Positions 1-5,717 of a DNA stretch of 11,274 nucleotides are shown here, in pieces. Under the pieces are notes generated by a model, which did not search any database, was not told the origin of the DNA, and worked only from the letters and a program-made list of their open reading frames with translations. The position numbers were made by a program, and so were the translations under genes. Within the stretch, counting starts at the first letter, position 1. Every line of letters begins with the position of its first letter. Location: contig JBPCMS010000001.1 in assembly GCA_051002015.1 (NCBI GenBank), positions 1 to 11,274 on the forward strand, written 5' to 3'. This stretch comes from JACDBE01 sp051002015 (GTDB lineage: Bacteria > Actinomycetota > Acidimicrobiia > Spongiisociales > UBA5794).

Positions 1-322
1 AGTCGGTCCCGATCCACACCACCTGGTCGGCGGTGAAGCCCATCTGCTCGGCGACGGCGTAGACCAGTCCGGCCTCGAAGCCCTCACCCAGGCTGGGGTC
101 GTCGTTGAGCACCCATGGCGGGAAGGCTGGCTCGCCGGTGGCCACGGTCAGGGTGCCCGGGGTGACCAGCTCGAGGTTCTCGACGGCGCAGTCGTCGCCG
201 ACCGCCACCGTGGTCCCGGTGCCGTCCCCGGCGCTGGTGGTTGTGTCGTCGTCATCGCCGCCGCAGGCGACCGCCACCACGGCGAGCACCAGGGCAAGGG
301 TCGTCATCAGTCTCGAGCGCAC
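1..322 (-). CDS. ABC transporter substrate-binding lipoprotein, family 3 (amino-acid type), 3' part missing
   Basis: Only the first 107 codons lie in the window; the gene runs off the left edge. The chosen start is GTG at 322, because GAGGAGG (328-334) sits 5 bases upstream; an in-frame ATG at 307 has no comparable site. The N-terminus is a lipoprotein signal peptide: a short basic start (VRSRL), a hydrophobic run (LALVLAVVAVA) and a lipobox Cys, followed by an acidic Asp/Thr/Ser/Gly linker. The mature part begins with 'ELVTPGTLTVATGEPAFPPWV', then 'GEGFEAGLVYAVAEQMGF' and 'VVWIGTD'. This is the usual opening of periplasmic-binding-protein family 3 (SBP_bac_3), which captures amino acids or other small polar solutes outside the membrane for an ABC permease. 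The ligand cannot be told from this part. The family call is fairly sure. Permease and ATPase genes, if linked, would lie beyond the left edge. Confidence 0.85.
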   Translation of the reverse strand, partial: MRSRLMTTLALVLAVVAVACGGDDDDTTTSAGDGTGTTVAVGDDCAVENLELVTPGTLTVATGEPAFPPWVLNDDPSLGEGFEAGLVYAVAEQMGFTADQVVWIGTD

Positions 323-345
323 GTTGTCCTCCTCGGGATCGGGGA

Positions 346-373
346 AGCGTAGGCGGTCGGCCGGCCCGGTCAG
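346..373 (-). promoter_or_regulatory. Candidate promoter of the solute-binding protein gene
   Basis: Read on the minus strand there is CTGACC (373-368), a 16-base spacer, then TACGCT (351-346), which resembles a housekeeping -35/-10 pair. The -10 ends 23 bases before the GTG start at 322, leaving a short leader that carries the GAGGAGG ribosome-binding site. The -35 lies in the decayed duplicate of the thioesterase gene end. Found by eye only. Confidence 0.35.
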
Positions 374-415
374 CCGGTGGGGACCCGGGCGAGCCGGCGG
401 CCCCTGCGCCACCAG
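366..415 (-). repeat. Decayed direct repeat of the thioesterase gene's 3' end
   Basis: This stretch matches 477-525, the last codons, stop and trailer of the downstream-facing thioesterase gene, at roughly 44 of 50 positions with one extra base in a C run. On the minus strand both copies contain CTGGTGGCGCA, then CGCC(A/G)GCTCGCCC and CCCACCGGCTGACCGG. In the intact gene this encodes the C-terminus LVAQGRQLALVPTG; here the extra base breaks the frame after LVAQG. Weaker similarity continues to about 437. The simplest reading is the tail of a former tandem paralogue whose body has been deleted. It is non-coding now. Confidence 0.6.
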
Positions 416-420
416 CGCCC

Positions 421-440
421 GCGAACCGCTCAAAGTTCGC
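421..440. repeat. Half copy of the 1331-1383 palindromic repeat
   Basis: CGCTCAAAGTTCGC (427-440) matches the right arm of the large palindrome at 1371-1383 except for one C/T change. It also forms its own small inverted repeat, GCGAAC (421-426) and GTTCGC (435-440), with an 8-base loop. It lies between the stop of the thioesterase gene (481) and the next minus-strand gene (start 322). It could therefore act as a weak terminator-like hairpin there, but it has no U-tract. Confidence 0.4.
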
Positions 441-480
441 AACGCGGCTGCGGCCGGGGCCCACACTCGTCGGTGGCCGG

Positions 481-1278
481 TCAGCCGGTGGGCACCAGGG
501 CGAGCTGGCGACCTTGCGCCACCAGACGGCCCGAACGGTTCCACACCTCGGCGTCCTCCTCGAGGAACCCGCCGGTGACGAACCGGGTGGAGACGATCAC
601 GGCGTACCAGACGTCGCTCGGCCTGGTCCTGACGTGGACCGTCAACTCCAGGGTCGGGGTCCAGGCGACGGGCAGGTCGCCGTTGAAGATCGACGGGGGG
701 AAGGCGTCCGCCGCCAGGATCAACCCGAAGGGATCCACCGGCTCGTCGCCGGGAAGGCGGAACCAGCCCCGGATCACCATTCGCCCGGTGGGCCCGTTGA
801 CGAAGGGAACGTCGTCGGGATGGATCCGCAGGTCGACGTTGGCCACGAAGGGGGGCGGGAACGTGTCGGCGGGCTCGACGGCGACGCAATCCTCAGGTGG
901 CGGCAGGTGGGGCGGGCCGGTGACGTGCCGCTCGACCGGGTCGTCTCCTCCGCCGGTGCCGAGGTCGGCGAAGCTCCCCACCATGGTCAGCATGGGGCGG
1001 TCTCCCGTCGACATGGTGGCGGTGACGGTGGAGAAACGCCTCCCGGTGCGGACCAGGTCGGTGACGATGGTCACCGGTCCCGGCTTGCCGGGGGCGAGGA
1101 AATGGCCGGTCACCGAGACCGGGTCGGGCTTACCGGCGGTGACAGCGGCGGCCCTGGCCACCATCGCCAGCAGGTATCCCCCGTTGGCGTTGCCCATGAT
1201 GTCCCATCCGGGATGGATGTCGGCCTCGAAGCGGCCGTCGCCAACGGGTCGGACCTCGGTGGCGGCACGGAGCGACAT
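481..1278 (-). CDS. Acyl-CoA thioesterase-like protein (TesB-type double hotdog)
   Basis: The product is 265 residues. The start is ATG at 1278, with AGGA 8 bases upstream; an ATG at 1287 would have its purine stretch directly abutting it. The sequence fits the thioesterase-like superfamily with two hotdog folds in one chain (4HBT_3/TesB type). The first has 'WDIMGNANGGYLLAMVARAA' (residues 25-44), with the conserved GGY at the start of the hotdog helix. The second has 'GLILAADAFPPSIFNG' (185-200), with Asp191 in the helix where such enzymes often carry a catalytic acid. The C-terminal strand 'NRSGRLVAQGRQLALV' (247-262) is also typical. Such proteins hydrolyse acyl-CoA to fatty acid and CoA in the cytoplasm, but many relatives have no known substrate. 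It is transcribed away from the halogenase gene, across a region with a large palindrome. A decayed copy of its last ~50 bases lies just downstream (366-415). Confidence 0.8.
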   Translation of the reverse strand: MSLRAATEVRPVGDGRFEADIHPGWDIMGNANGGYLLAMVARAAAVTAGKPDPVSVTGHFLAPGKPGPVTIVTDLVRTGRRFSTVTATMSTGDRPMLTMVGSFADLGTGGGDDPVERHVTGPPHLPPPEDCVAVEPADTFPPPFVANVDLRIHPDDVPFVNGPTGRMVIRGWFRLPGDEPVDPFGLILAADAFPPSIFNGDLPVAWTPTLELTVHVRTRPSDVWYAVIVSTRFVTGGFLEEDAEVWNRSGRLVAQGRQLALVPTG

Positions 1279-1330
1279 GCTCGGCATCCTACGGGCGGTC
1301 GGGGAGGGGGCCGCCCCCGGCGCCGTCTTC

Positions 1331-1383
1331 GCAAACTTTGAGCGCCTCACCCCGTCTGACAGGGTGAGGCGCTCAAAGTTTGC
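1331..1383. repeat. Large near-perfect palindrome, REP/MITE-like
   Basis: The left arm (1331-1352, beginning GCAAACTTTGAGCG) and right arm (1362-1383, ending CGCTCAAAGTTTGC) are exact reverse complements over 22 bases, separated by 9 bases. Even the spacer is symmetric (GTC-T-GAC, 1354-1360), leaving one C/A mismatch. Weaker complementarity extends outward to about 1320 and 1394. Both strands have a stop-free frame encoding almost the same peptide, ANFERLTPSDRVRRSKFA on plus and ANFERLTLSDGVRRSKFA on minus. It sits upstream of two divergent genes, so a simple 3' terminator role does not fit. A half copy at 421-440 suggests a dispersed repeat family. Confidence 0.75.
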
Positions 1384-1417
1384 CAGGCGGCCACGGCCGA
1401 TTGGGGCAACGGACCCA

Positions 1418-1445
1418 TTGCGCCACCCGGACGGGCTGATACGCT
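1418..1445 (+). promoter_or_regulatory. Candidate promoter of the halogenase-like gene
   Basis: TTGCGC (1418-1423), a 16-base spacer and TACGCT (1440-1445) form a plausible housekeeping -35/-10 pair on the plus strand. It lies between the palindrome and the ATG at 1510 and would give a leader of nearly 60 bases. The -10 hexamer is identical to that proposed for the solute-binding protein gene at 346-351. Found by eye only. Confidence 0.35.
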
Positions 1446-1509
1446 TCGCCGCCAAAACACTGATGCCTTGCAAGACACACGCCACTACCTGCCCCCGGGG
1501 GGATCGAGC

Positions 1510-2904
1510 ATGACCACGGACAGAACCACGGACGTCCTCATCATCGGGGCGGGGCCGGCCGGGGCTACGGTGGCCCTCCTGCTCCTCGACCGGGGGATCA
1601 CCCCGATCATCGTGGAGCGTGAGGTCTTCCCCCGCTTCCACATCGGCGAGTCGATGACCGGCGAGTGCGGTGCCCTGGTGCGGGGCATGGGCTTCGAGGA
1701 GAAGATGAAGACCGCCGGTCACCCGGTCAAGCACGGGGTGACCGTGTTCGGCACCAAGGGCAACCCGGACTGGTGGGTGCCGGTGATGCGCCGCGACGAG
1801 GAGGGGCTCCACGACCAGTTCACCTGGCAGGTGCGGCGCAGCGTCTTCGACCGCATGCTGATCGACGCCGCCTTGGAGCGCGGCGCCGAGCTCATCGACG
1901 GTCGTGCCTCGGATCCCATCGTCGACGAGGACGGGGCCCTGACCGGTGTCGTGGTGCAGACCGCCGACGGCCGCTCGATCTCGATCGGCGCTCAGATCAC
2001 CATCGACTGCTCCGGCCAGGCAAGCTTCCTCGCCAACAAGAAGGTGACCGGACCCAAGTACCTCGGCTCCTACGACAAGCAGATCGCCCAGTTCACCCAC
2101 ATCTCCGACTACCAGCGGGGCCCGGGGGGCGACGAACGCATCGACCAGCCGGGCAACACCCACATCTTCTACACCAAGAAGTACCACTGGGCCTGGGCGA
2201 TCCCGATCGACGACGAGGTCACCAGCGTGGGGATCGTGGTCCCCGCCGGCTACTTCAAGGAGCAGGGCGAGCCGCGCCAGGAGTTCGTGCTGCGCGAGAT
2301 GCAGGAGCTGAACAAGGGTCTCGCCGCCCGGGTCCCGCAGGGTGTGATGGTGGAGCCGGCCCGCACCGTCCCCAACTACTCGTTTCAGGTGCGCGGCTTC
2401 GCCGGGCCCGGCTACATCTGCGTCGGGGACTCCCACCGCTTCGTCGACCCGATCTTCTCGTTCGGGCTCTATGTGGCGATACGGGAGGCACACATGGTCA
2501 TCGACCCGATCCTCGACTGGCTCGACGGCAAGGGCCGCGACAGCCAGGACCCCTTCCACGACTACATGGTTACCGTCGAGAAGGGCATCGACGTGCTCGA
2601 GGACGTGCTCGATACGTTCTGGGAGAACCCGCTGGCGTTCGCCTACCTGGTGCACAACAAGTACCGGTCGCCGCTCACCGACGTGTTCGCCGGGCGTATC
2701 TACGACGACATGATGCAGGACCCGATCTTCGACACGGCGCTCGGAGACTTCCGGCGGCTGCTCAAGCGGGAGCGGACCTACGACGACGAGGGCCTGTACT
2801 CGGTCCCCATCGGGTCCCGCTTCCACCCGGAGCGGGCTCCGCTGTGGAACTCCACGCTGAGCGACTTCGAATCCACCGAGGCCTGGTTGCGCGAGGCGAG
2901 CTGA
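1510..2904 (+). CDS. Flavin-dependent halogenase-like FAD oxidoreductase
   Basis: The product is 464 residues from ATG 1510, with GGGGGAT just upstream; the frame extends to an ATG at 1468, but those codons look non-conserved. The Rossmann FAD site is 'DVLIIGAGPAGATVALLL' with GAGPAG at 13-18, then 'PRFHIGESM' (41-49), and 'ICVGDSHRFVDP' (303-314) for the second FAD contact. Three signatures separate flavin-dependent halogenases from ordinary monooxygenases: WxWxIP is present as WAWAIP (227-232), FxxPxxSxG as FVDPIFSFG (311-319), and Lys74 in 'GHPVKHG' aligns by eye with the catalytic lysine of CmlS/PltA-type enzymes. Such enzymes use FADH2 and oxygen to make hypohalous acid, which reacts at the lysine. 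The length is shorter than tryptophan halogenases (~530) and nearer the CmlS/phenol/pyrrole group. The substrate is unknown. A halogenase-derived hydroxylase is the main alternative. It is probably cotranscribed with the antiporter gene 61 bases downstream. Confidence 0.8.
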   Translation: MTTDRTTDVLIIGAGPAGATVALLLLDRGITPIIVEREVFPRFHIGESMTGECGALVRGMGFEEKMKTAGHPVKHGVTVFGTKGNPDWWVPVMRRDEEGLHDQFTWQVRRSVFDRMLIDAALERGAELIDGRASDPIVDEDGALTGVVVQTADGRSISIGAQITIDCSGQASFLANKKVTGPKYLGSYDKQIAQFTHISDYQRGPGGDERIDQPGNTHIFYTKKYHWAWAIPIDDEVTSVGIVVPAGYFKEQGEPRQEFVLREMQELNKGLAARVPQGVMVEPARTVPNYSFQVRGFAGPGYICVGDSHRFVDPIFSFGLYVAIREAHMVIDPILDWLDGKGRDSQDPFHDYMVTVEKGIDVLEDVLDTFWENPLAFAYLVHNKYRSPLTDVFAGRIYDDMMQDPIFDTALGDFRRLLKRERTYDDEGLYSVPIGSRFHPERAPLWNSTLSDFESTEAWLREAS

Positions 2905-2965
2905 CCGGGGGACGGGCGCGGCCCGCTCTCCCTGCCCGCCGCCCACTCCGAAAGGGGATGGTGAG

Positions 2966-4333
2966 ATGTCGCCTCTCGATAGCGGCCAGGTCGTCGGGTT
3001 TCTCCTGCTCGACCTCGCACTGATCGTGTTGATGGCCCGCCTCGTGGGTGGGCTGTTTGTCAGGATCGGCCAGCCGCGGGTGGTGGGCGAGATCGTCGCC
3101 GGGGTGCTGCTCGGGCCCACCCTGCTGGGACCGGCGCTGTGGGGTGGGTTCTCCGCCCCCGAGTGGATGCAGTGCACCTCGGCGCTGGTCGCCGCCCCCG
3201 AGGGGACGGTGGCCAGCCCCACCTGGTGTCTCTTCCCCGCCCAGGCGCGCACCATCATCGGCGGGATCGGCCAGGTCGCCCTGCTGGTTTTCATGTTCCT
3301 CACCGGGCTCGAGGTCGATGCCGAGGTGCTCAAGGGCCGCCTCAAGGGGATCTTCCTCGTCGGGGTGGGGGTGGTCGCCATCCCGATGGGGTTGGGGCTG
3401 CTCATCGGCCCCATCATGGCGACCGATGTCTTCAAGCCGGCCGCCGCCTCGAACCTCGGCTTCATCCTCTTCGTCGGGGCGATGCTGGCGGTCACCGCCT
3501 TCCCGGTGATGGTCCGCATCCTCCAGGAGAAGGGGCTCACCCTGTCGACGATGGGGGCCACCGGGATCGCCGCCGCCGCGGTGTGCACCGTGGTGATGTT
3601 CATGGCGGCGTCGGCGGCGGCGTCGCTGGCCCGGGGCGAGGCGGCTTCCGGTCTGGCTCTCAAGCTGGCCCTGTCGGTGGTCTACCTCGGGATCATGATG
3701 CTGGTGGTTCGTCCGCTGATGGCCCGCCTGGCACAGCCGTACGGAGCGGGCGGCAGCCTCGACTCCGGGCTGTTCGCCGCCATTTTCATCCTGATGCTCG
3801 CTTCCGGCTACGCCGCCCATCGGCTCGGGCTCACCGTCATCGTCGGTGGTTTCATGGCCGGGCTGGTGCTGCCCGTACGCAAGCGGCTCTTCGCCGACAT
3901 GACCGCCCGTCTGGCCGAGATGACGGGAACGATCCTGCTCCCCATCTTCCTCGCCTTCTCTGGTCTGGGCACCGACTTCACCAGGTTGTCGGTGGCGGCG
4001 ATGGGCGGCATCGCCCTGTTCCTTGCCGCCGGGATCGCCGGCAAGTGGATCGGGGGTGCGGCTCTCGCCAGGGCCGGCGGCATGTCCTGGGCAGAGGGCA
4101 ACGTTCTCGGGGTGCTGATGAACTGCCGCGGTCTGCTGGTGCTGGTGGTGGCGCTCGAGGGCGTCCAGGCCGGGGTGATCACCGGTGTGGCCCAGGTGGC
4201 GGCGGTGCTGATGGCGCTGATCACCACCGCAATGACCGGCCCCCTGTTCGACCGGTTCTCCCGGTCGTTGCCCGCCGACCAGCCGCTCCCCGGCGACACC
4301 GCCCCCGCGATGGCCGACACGCTCACCTCCTGA
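2966..4333 (+). CDS. CPA2 (CHX/Kef-type) cation:proton antiporter homologue lacking the aspartate pair
   Basis: The product is a 455-residue polytopic membrane protein of the Na+/H+ exchanger fold, with about 12 hydrophobic segments. The start is ATG 2966, preceded by the purine-rich AAAGGGGATGGTGAG. Family landmarks are 'GQPRVVGEIVAGVLLGPTLLG' (35-55), 'QVALLVFMFLTGLEVD' (103-118), 'VTAFPVMVRILQEKGL' (176-191), 'IVGGFMAGLVLP' (292-303), 'FSGLGTDF' (331-338), 'GKWIGG' with the conserved Lys360, and 'MNCRGLLVLVVALEG' (385-399). These resemble CHX-type CPA2 proteins. The odd point is TM5: family members usually read AAVDD/NDxxAW, but here an ungapped alignment gives AAVCTVVMF (205-212), with Cys207-Thr208 for the Asp pair and Phe for Trp. 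Proton-coupled exchange by the normal mechanism is therefore doubtful. A loop after the second helix (about 62-95) adds Cys70 and Cys88. The C-terminus is short, with no KTN/TrkA regulatory domain. Confidence 0.85.
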   Translation: MSPLDSGQVVGFLLLDLALIVLMARLVGGLFVRIGQPRVVGEIVAGVLLGPTLLGPALWGGFSAPEWMQCTSALVAAPEGTVASPTWCLFPAQARTIIGGIGQVALLVFMFLTGLEVDAEVLKGRLKGIFLVGVGVVAIPMGLGLLIGPIMATDVFKPAAASNLGFILFVGAMLAVTAFPVMVRILQEKGLTLSTMGATGIAAAAVCTVVMFMAASAAASLARGEAASGLALKLALSVVYLGIMMLVVRPLMARLAQPYGAGGSLDSGLFAAIFILMLASGYAAHRLGLTVIVGGFMAGLVLPVRKRLFADMTARLAEMTGTILLPIFLAFSGLGTDFTRLSVAAMGGIALFLAAGIAGKWIGGAALARAGGMSWAEGNVLGVLMNCRGLLVLVVALEGVQAGVITGVAQVAAVLMALITTAMTGPLFDRFSRSLPADQPLPGDTAPAMADTLTS

Positions 4334-4334
4334 C

Positions 4335-4349
4335 CCCGGCTCGGCCGGG
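4335..4349 (+). terminator. Possible terminator hairpin after the antiporter gene
   Basis: CCCGGC (4335-4340), loop TCG, GCCGGG (4344-4349) is a perfect 6-bp GC stem starting two bases after the stop codon. No run of T follows, so it is a GC hairpin of uncertain strength. A very similar element ends the fbpC gene at 5705-5717. Confidence 0.35.
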
Positions 4350-4401
4350 CAAGGTGGGAGACGGTGCGCTGACCACAGCTTGGCGCTGGCGCCGATCTAC
4401 C

Positions 4402-4473
4402 AGACTTGGATTCCACCTCTGTAATTCAAAGTTTCACCTCTAAGACTTGGGTTCAGGACCTACAATACAAGTC
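4402..4473 (+). promoter_or_regulatory. Repeat-rich leader and candidate promoter/operator of the Fic gene
   Basis: By hand count 4401-4473 is about 42% GC, far below its surroundings. AGACTTGG(A/G)TTC occurs directly repeated at 4402-4413 and 4443-4454, 41 bases apart. TT(C/T)CACCTCT occurs at 4411-4420 and 4432-4441, 21 bases apart, so the spacings are close to four and two helical turns. A third GACTTG is inverted as CAAGTC (4468-4473), abutting the ATG and forming GACTTG-N18-CAAGTC. TACAAT (4461-4466), a good -10 box, lies inside that inverted repeat. Being so near the ATG, it implies either a different true -10 or a start further downstream, unless it is part of the operator only. No ribosome-binding site is evident. 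Confidence 0.45.
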
Positions 4474-5664
4474 ATGTCGTCATTGCAGGACTCCCCGATC
4501 GGCAGCGTCACCCCCATCTCGGGGTACGACGCCCGGTACGGTGAGCCGTACGAGGCCGAAGCCTACGTCCCGGACGACCTTCCCGACGATGTCGATCTTC
4601 CCGGGCCCGTTTGGATGGCGGTCAGTGAGGCAATGGCCGAGCTCGGTCGTCTCGATGCGGCGGCCAGTCTCATCCCCAACCCGCAACTCGTCACCCGTAT
4701 CGTCACCCGCCGCGAAGCGATCGGCACCTCCGCCCTCGAGGGCACCTACGCCGATCTCACCGAGCTGTTCGCCGCCGAGGTGCTCCCGATTGACGAACAA
4801 GACGCCGATGTCGCTCCCAACGTGCGCGAGGTCATGAACTACGCGCGCGCTGCTGATGCGGCGTTCGGGTGGATCACGGAGCGGCCGATCACGCTGGGGA
4901 TGCTCTCGGCGCTCCAAGCCGAGATCGTCCGCGGCACCGCCAGCGACGGGCCGGAAGCCGGATCGCTCCGCCAGAGCCAGGTGTTCATCGGCTCGAAGAA
5001 CCTTCAGGTGGCCGAGGCGCGCTTCATCCCCCCGCCCCCGGGTGACCAGCTGCGCGCTCGGTGCGAACGGTGGGTGCAGTGGCTCACCGAACCGGCACCC
5101 ATCGAGCGGATCCAGCTGATCGCTCGTGTGGCCATGGCCCACTACCAGTTCGAAACCCTCCACCCATTCACCGACGGCAACGGCCGGCTGGGTCGTCTGG
5201 TTGCGGTCCTCCAGATGCTTCGCGAGGGCGCGCTGCGAGCGCCGGTTCTTTCCGTGTCCCCCTGGCTCAAGGACCGCGCCGACGAGTATCGCGACCATCT
5301 GCTCGCGGTGAGCACGACCGGCGACTGGGCGCCGTGGATCGACTTCTTCGCCCGGGCCGTCGGCTCCGAAGCCCGGTCGGGTCATGACCGCATCCTCCGG
5401 CTCCTCGCCTTGCGCGCCGAACTCGGTGATACGGTCCGATCGGCGCTTCCGCGCGCCCGACTCGCCGTCGAGATCGCCGACGACCTGATCGCCTACCCGG
5501 TCCTCTCCGTCTCGGACGCCCAACGCCGCTACGGAAGATCGAACCAAGCCAACCGCAACGCCATCGCGTCCCTCGTCGATCTGGGCGTCCTCGAACCCTA
5601 CGGCGCCGCTCGCTACGAGCGGCTGTACTGGAACCGAACGGTCTTTCAGGTCATCGACAACTGA
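4474..5664 (+). CDS. Fic-domain AMP-transferase, class II (self-inhibited), with C-terminal winged helix
   Basis: The product is 396 residues from ATG 4474; a TTG at 4447 is in frame but falls within the repeats. An N-terminal Fic_N-type domain carries the inhibitory motif (S/T)xxxE(G/N) as TSALEG (85-90), so Glu89 should block the ATP site. The Fic core follows, with the target-docking hairpin 'SQVFIGSKNLQVAEARFIPPPP' (168-189) and a complete catalytic motif HPFTDGNGRLGR (230-241) with His230. This motif predicts AMPylation of a protein hydroxyl using ATP in the cytoplasm. The last ~65 residues ('YPVLSVSDAQRRYGRSNQANRNAIASLVDLGVLEP', ending 'YWNRTVFQVI') look like the winged helix of SoFic-like proteins. 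Its target is unknown. No antitoxin gene sits beside it, as expected when inhibition is within the chain. The winged helix and repeat-rich leader make autoregulation possible (inference). Confidence 0.9.
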   Translation: MSSLQDSPIGSVTPISGYDARYGEPYEAEAYVPDDLPDDVDLPGPVWMAVSEAMAELGRLDAAASLIPNPQLVTRIVTRREAIGTSALEGTYADLTELFAAEVLPIDEQDADVAPNVREVMNYARAADAAFGWITERPITLGMLSALQAEIVRGTASDGPEAGSLRQSQVFIGSKNLQVAEARFIPPPPGDQLRARCERWVQWLTEPAPIERIQLIARVAMAHYQFETLHPFTDGNGRLGRLVAVLQMLREGALRAPVLSVSPWLKDRADEYRDHLLAVSTTGDWAPWIDFFARAVGSEARSGHDRILRLLALRAELGDTVRSALPRARLAVEIADDLIAYPVLSVSDAQRRYGRSNQANRNAIASLVDLGVLEPYGAARYERLYWNRTVFQVIDN

Positions 5665-5704
5665 CAGATGCGGAGGCACCATGGGGTTGCCCGGATGCGA
5701 ACCT

Positions 5705-5717
5705 CCGGCTCAGCCGG
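5705..5717 (-). terminator. Possible convergent terminator overlapping the fbpC stop codon
   Basis: CCGGC (5705-5709), TCA (5710-5712), GCCGG (5713-5717) is a perfect 5-bp GC stem whose 3-base loop is exactly the TGA stop codon of fbpC on the minus strand. It lies between the convergent Fic and fbpC genes, 40 bases past the Fic stop. It resembles the hairpin at 4335-4349. No U-tract follows on either strand, so its activity is uncertain. Confidence 0.3.

Noticed and set aside
1331..1383. The palindrome as a Rho-independent terminator.
   Set aside because: Both flanking genes point away from it and there is no U-tract; it would terminate nothing annotated here.
105..1513. Several plus-strand open frames over the solute-binding protein and thioesterase genes.
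   Set aside because: Composition is Arg/Gly/Pro-rich, and the minus-strand readings give recognisable lipoprotein and thioesterase sequences with sensible starts.
481..3663. A 1060-codon open frame on the minus strand spanning the thioesterase gene, the palindrome and the antisense of the halogenase and antiporter genes.
   Set aside because: Only its last 265 codons (481-1278) look like protein. The rest is the antisense of genes with strong family motifs, and long stop-free antisense frames are expected at this GC content.
4426..4434. TCAAAGTTT upstream of fic, shared with the palindrome arm at 1372-1380.
   Set aside because: Only nine bases match and the flanks differ, so chance is adequate.
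4447..4473. TTG at 4447 as the Fic start codon.
   Set aside because: It has no ribosome-binding site, lies in the repeats and candidate promoter, and adds residues unlike Fic N-termini; ATG 4474 is simpler.
4401..4473. The repeats before fic as a short CRISPR-like array.
   Set aside because: Repeats are 10-12 bases, interleaved, only two copies each, and there is no cas gene.
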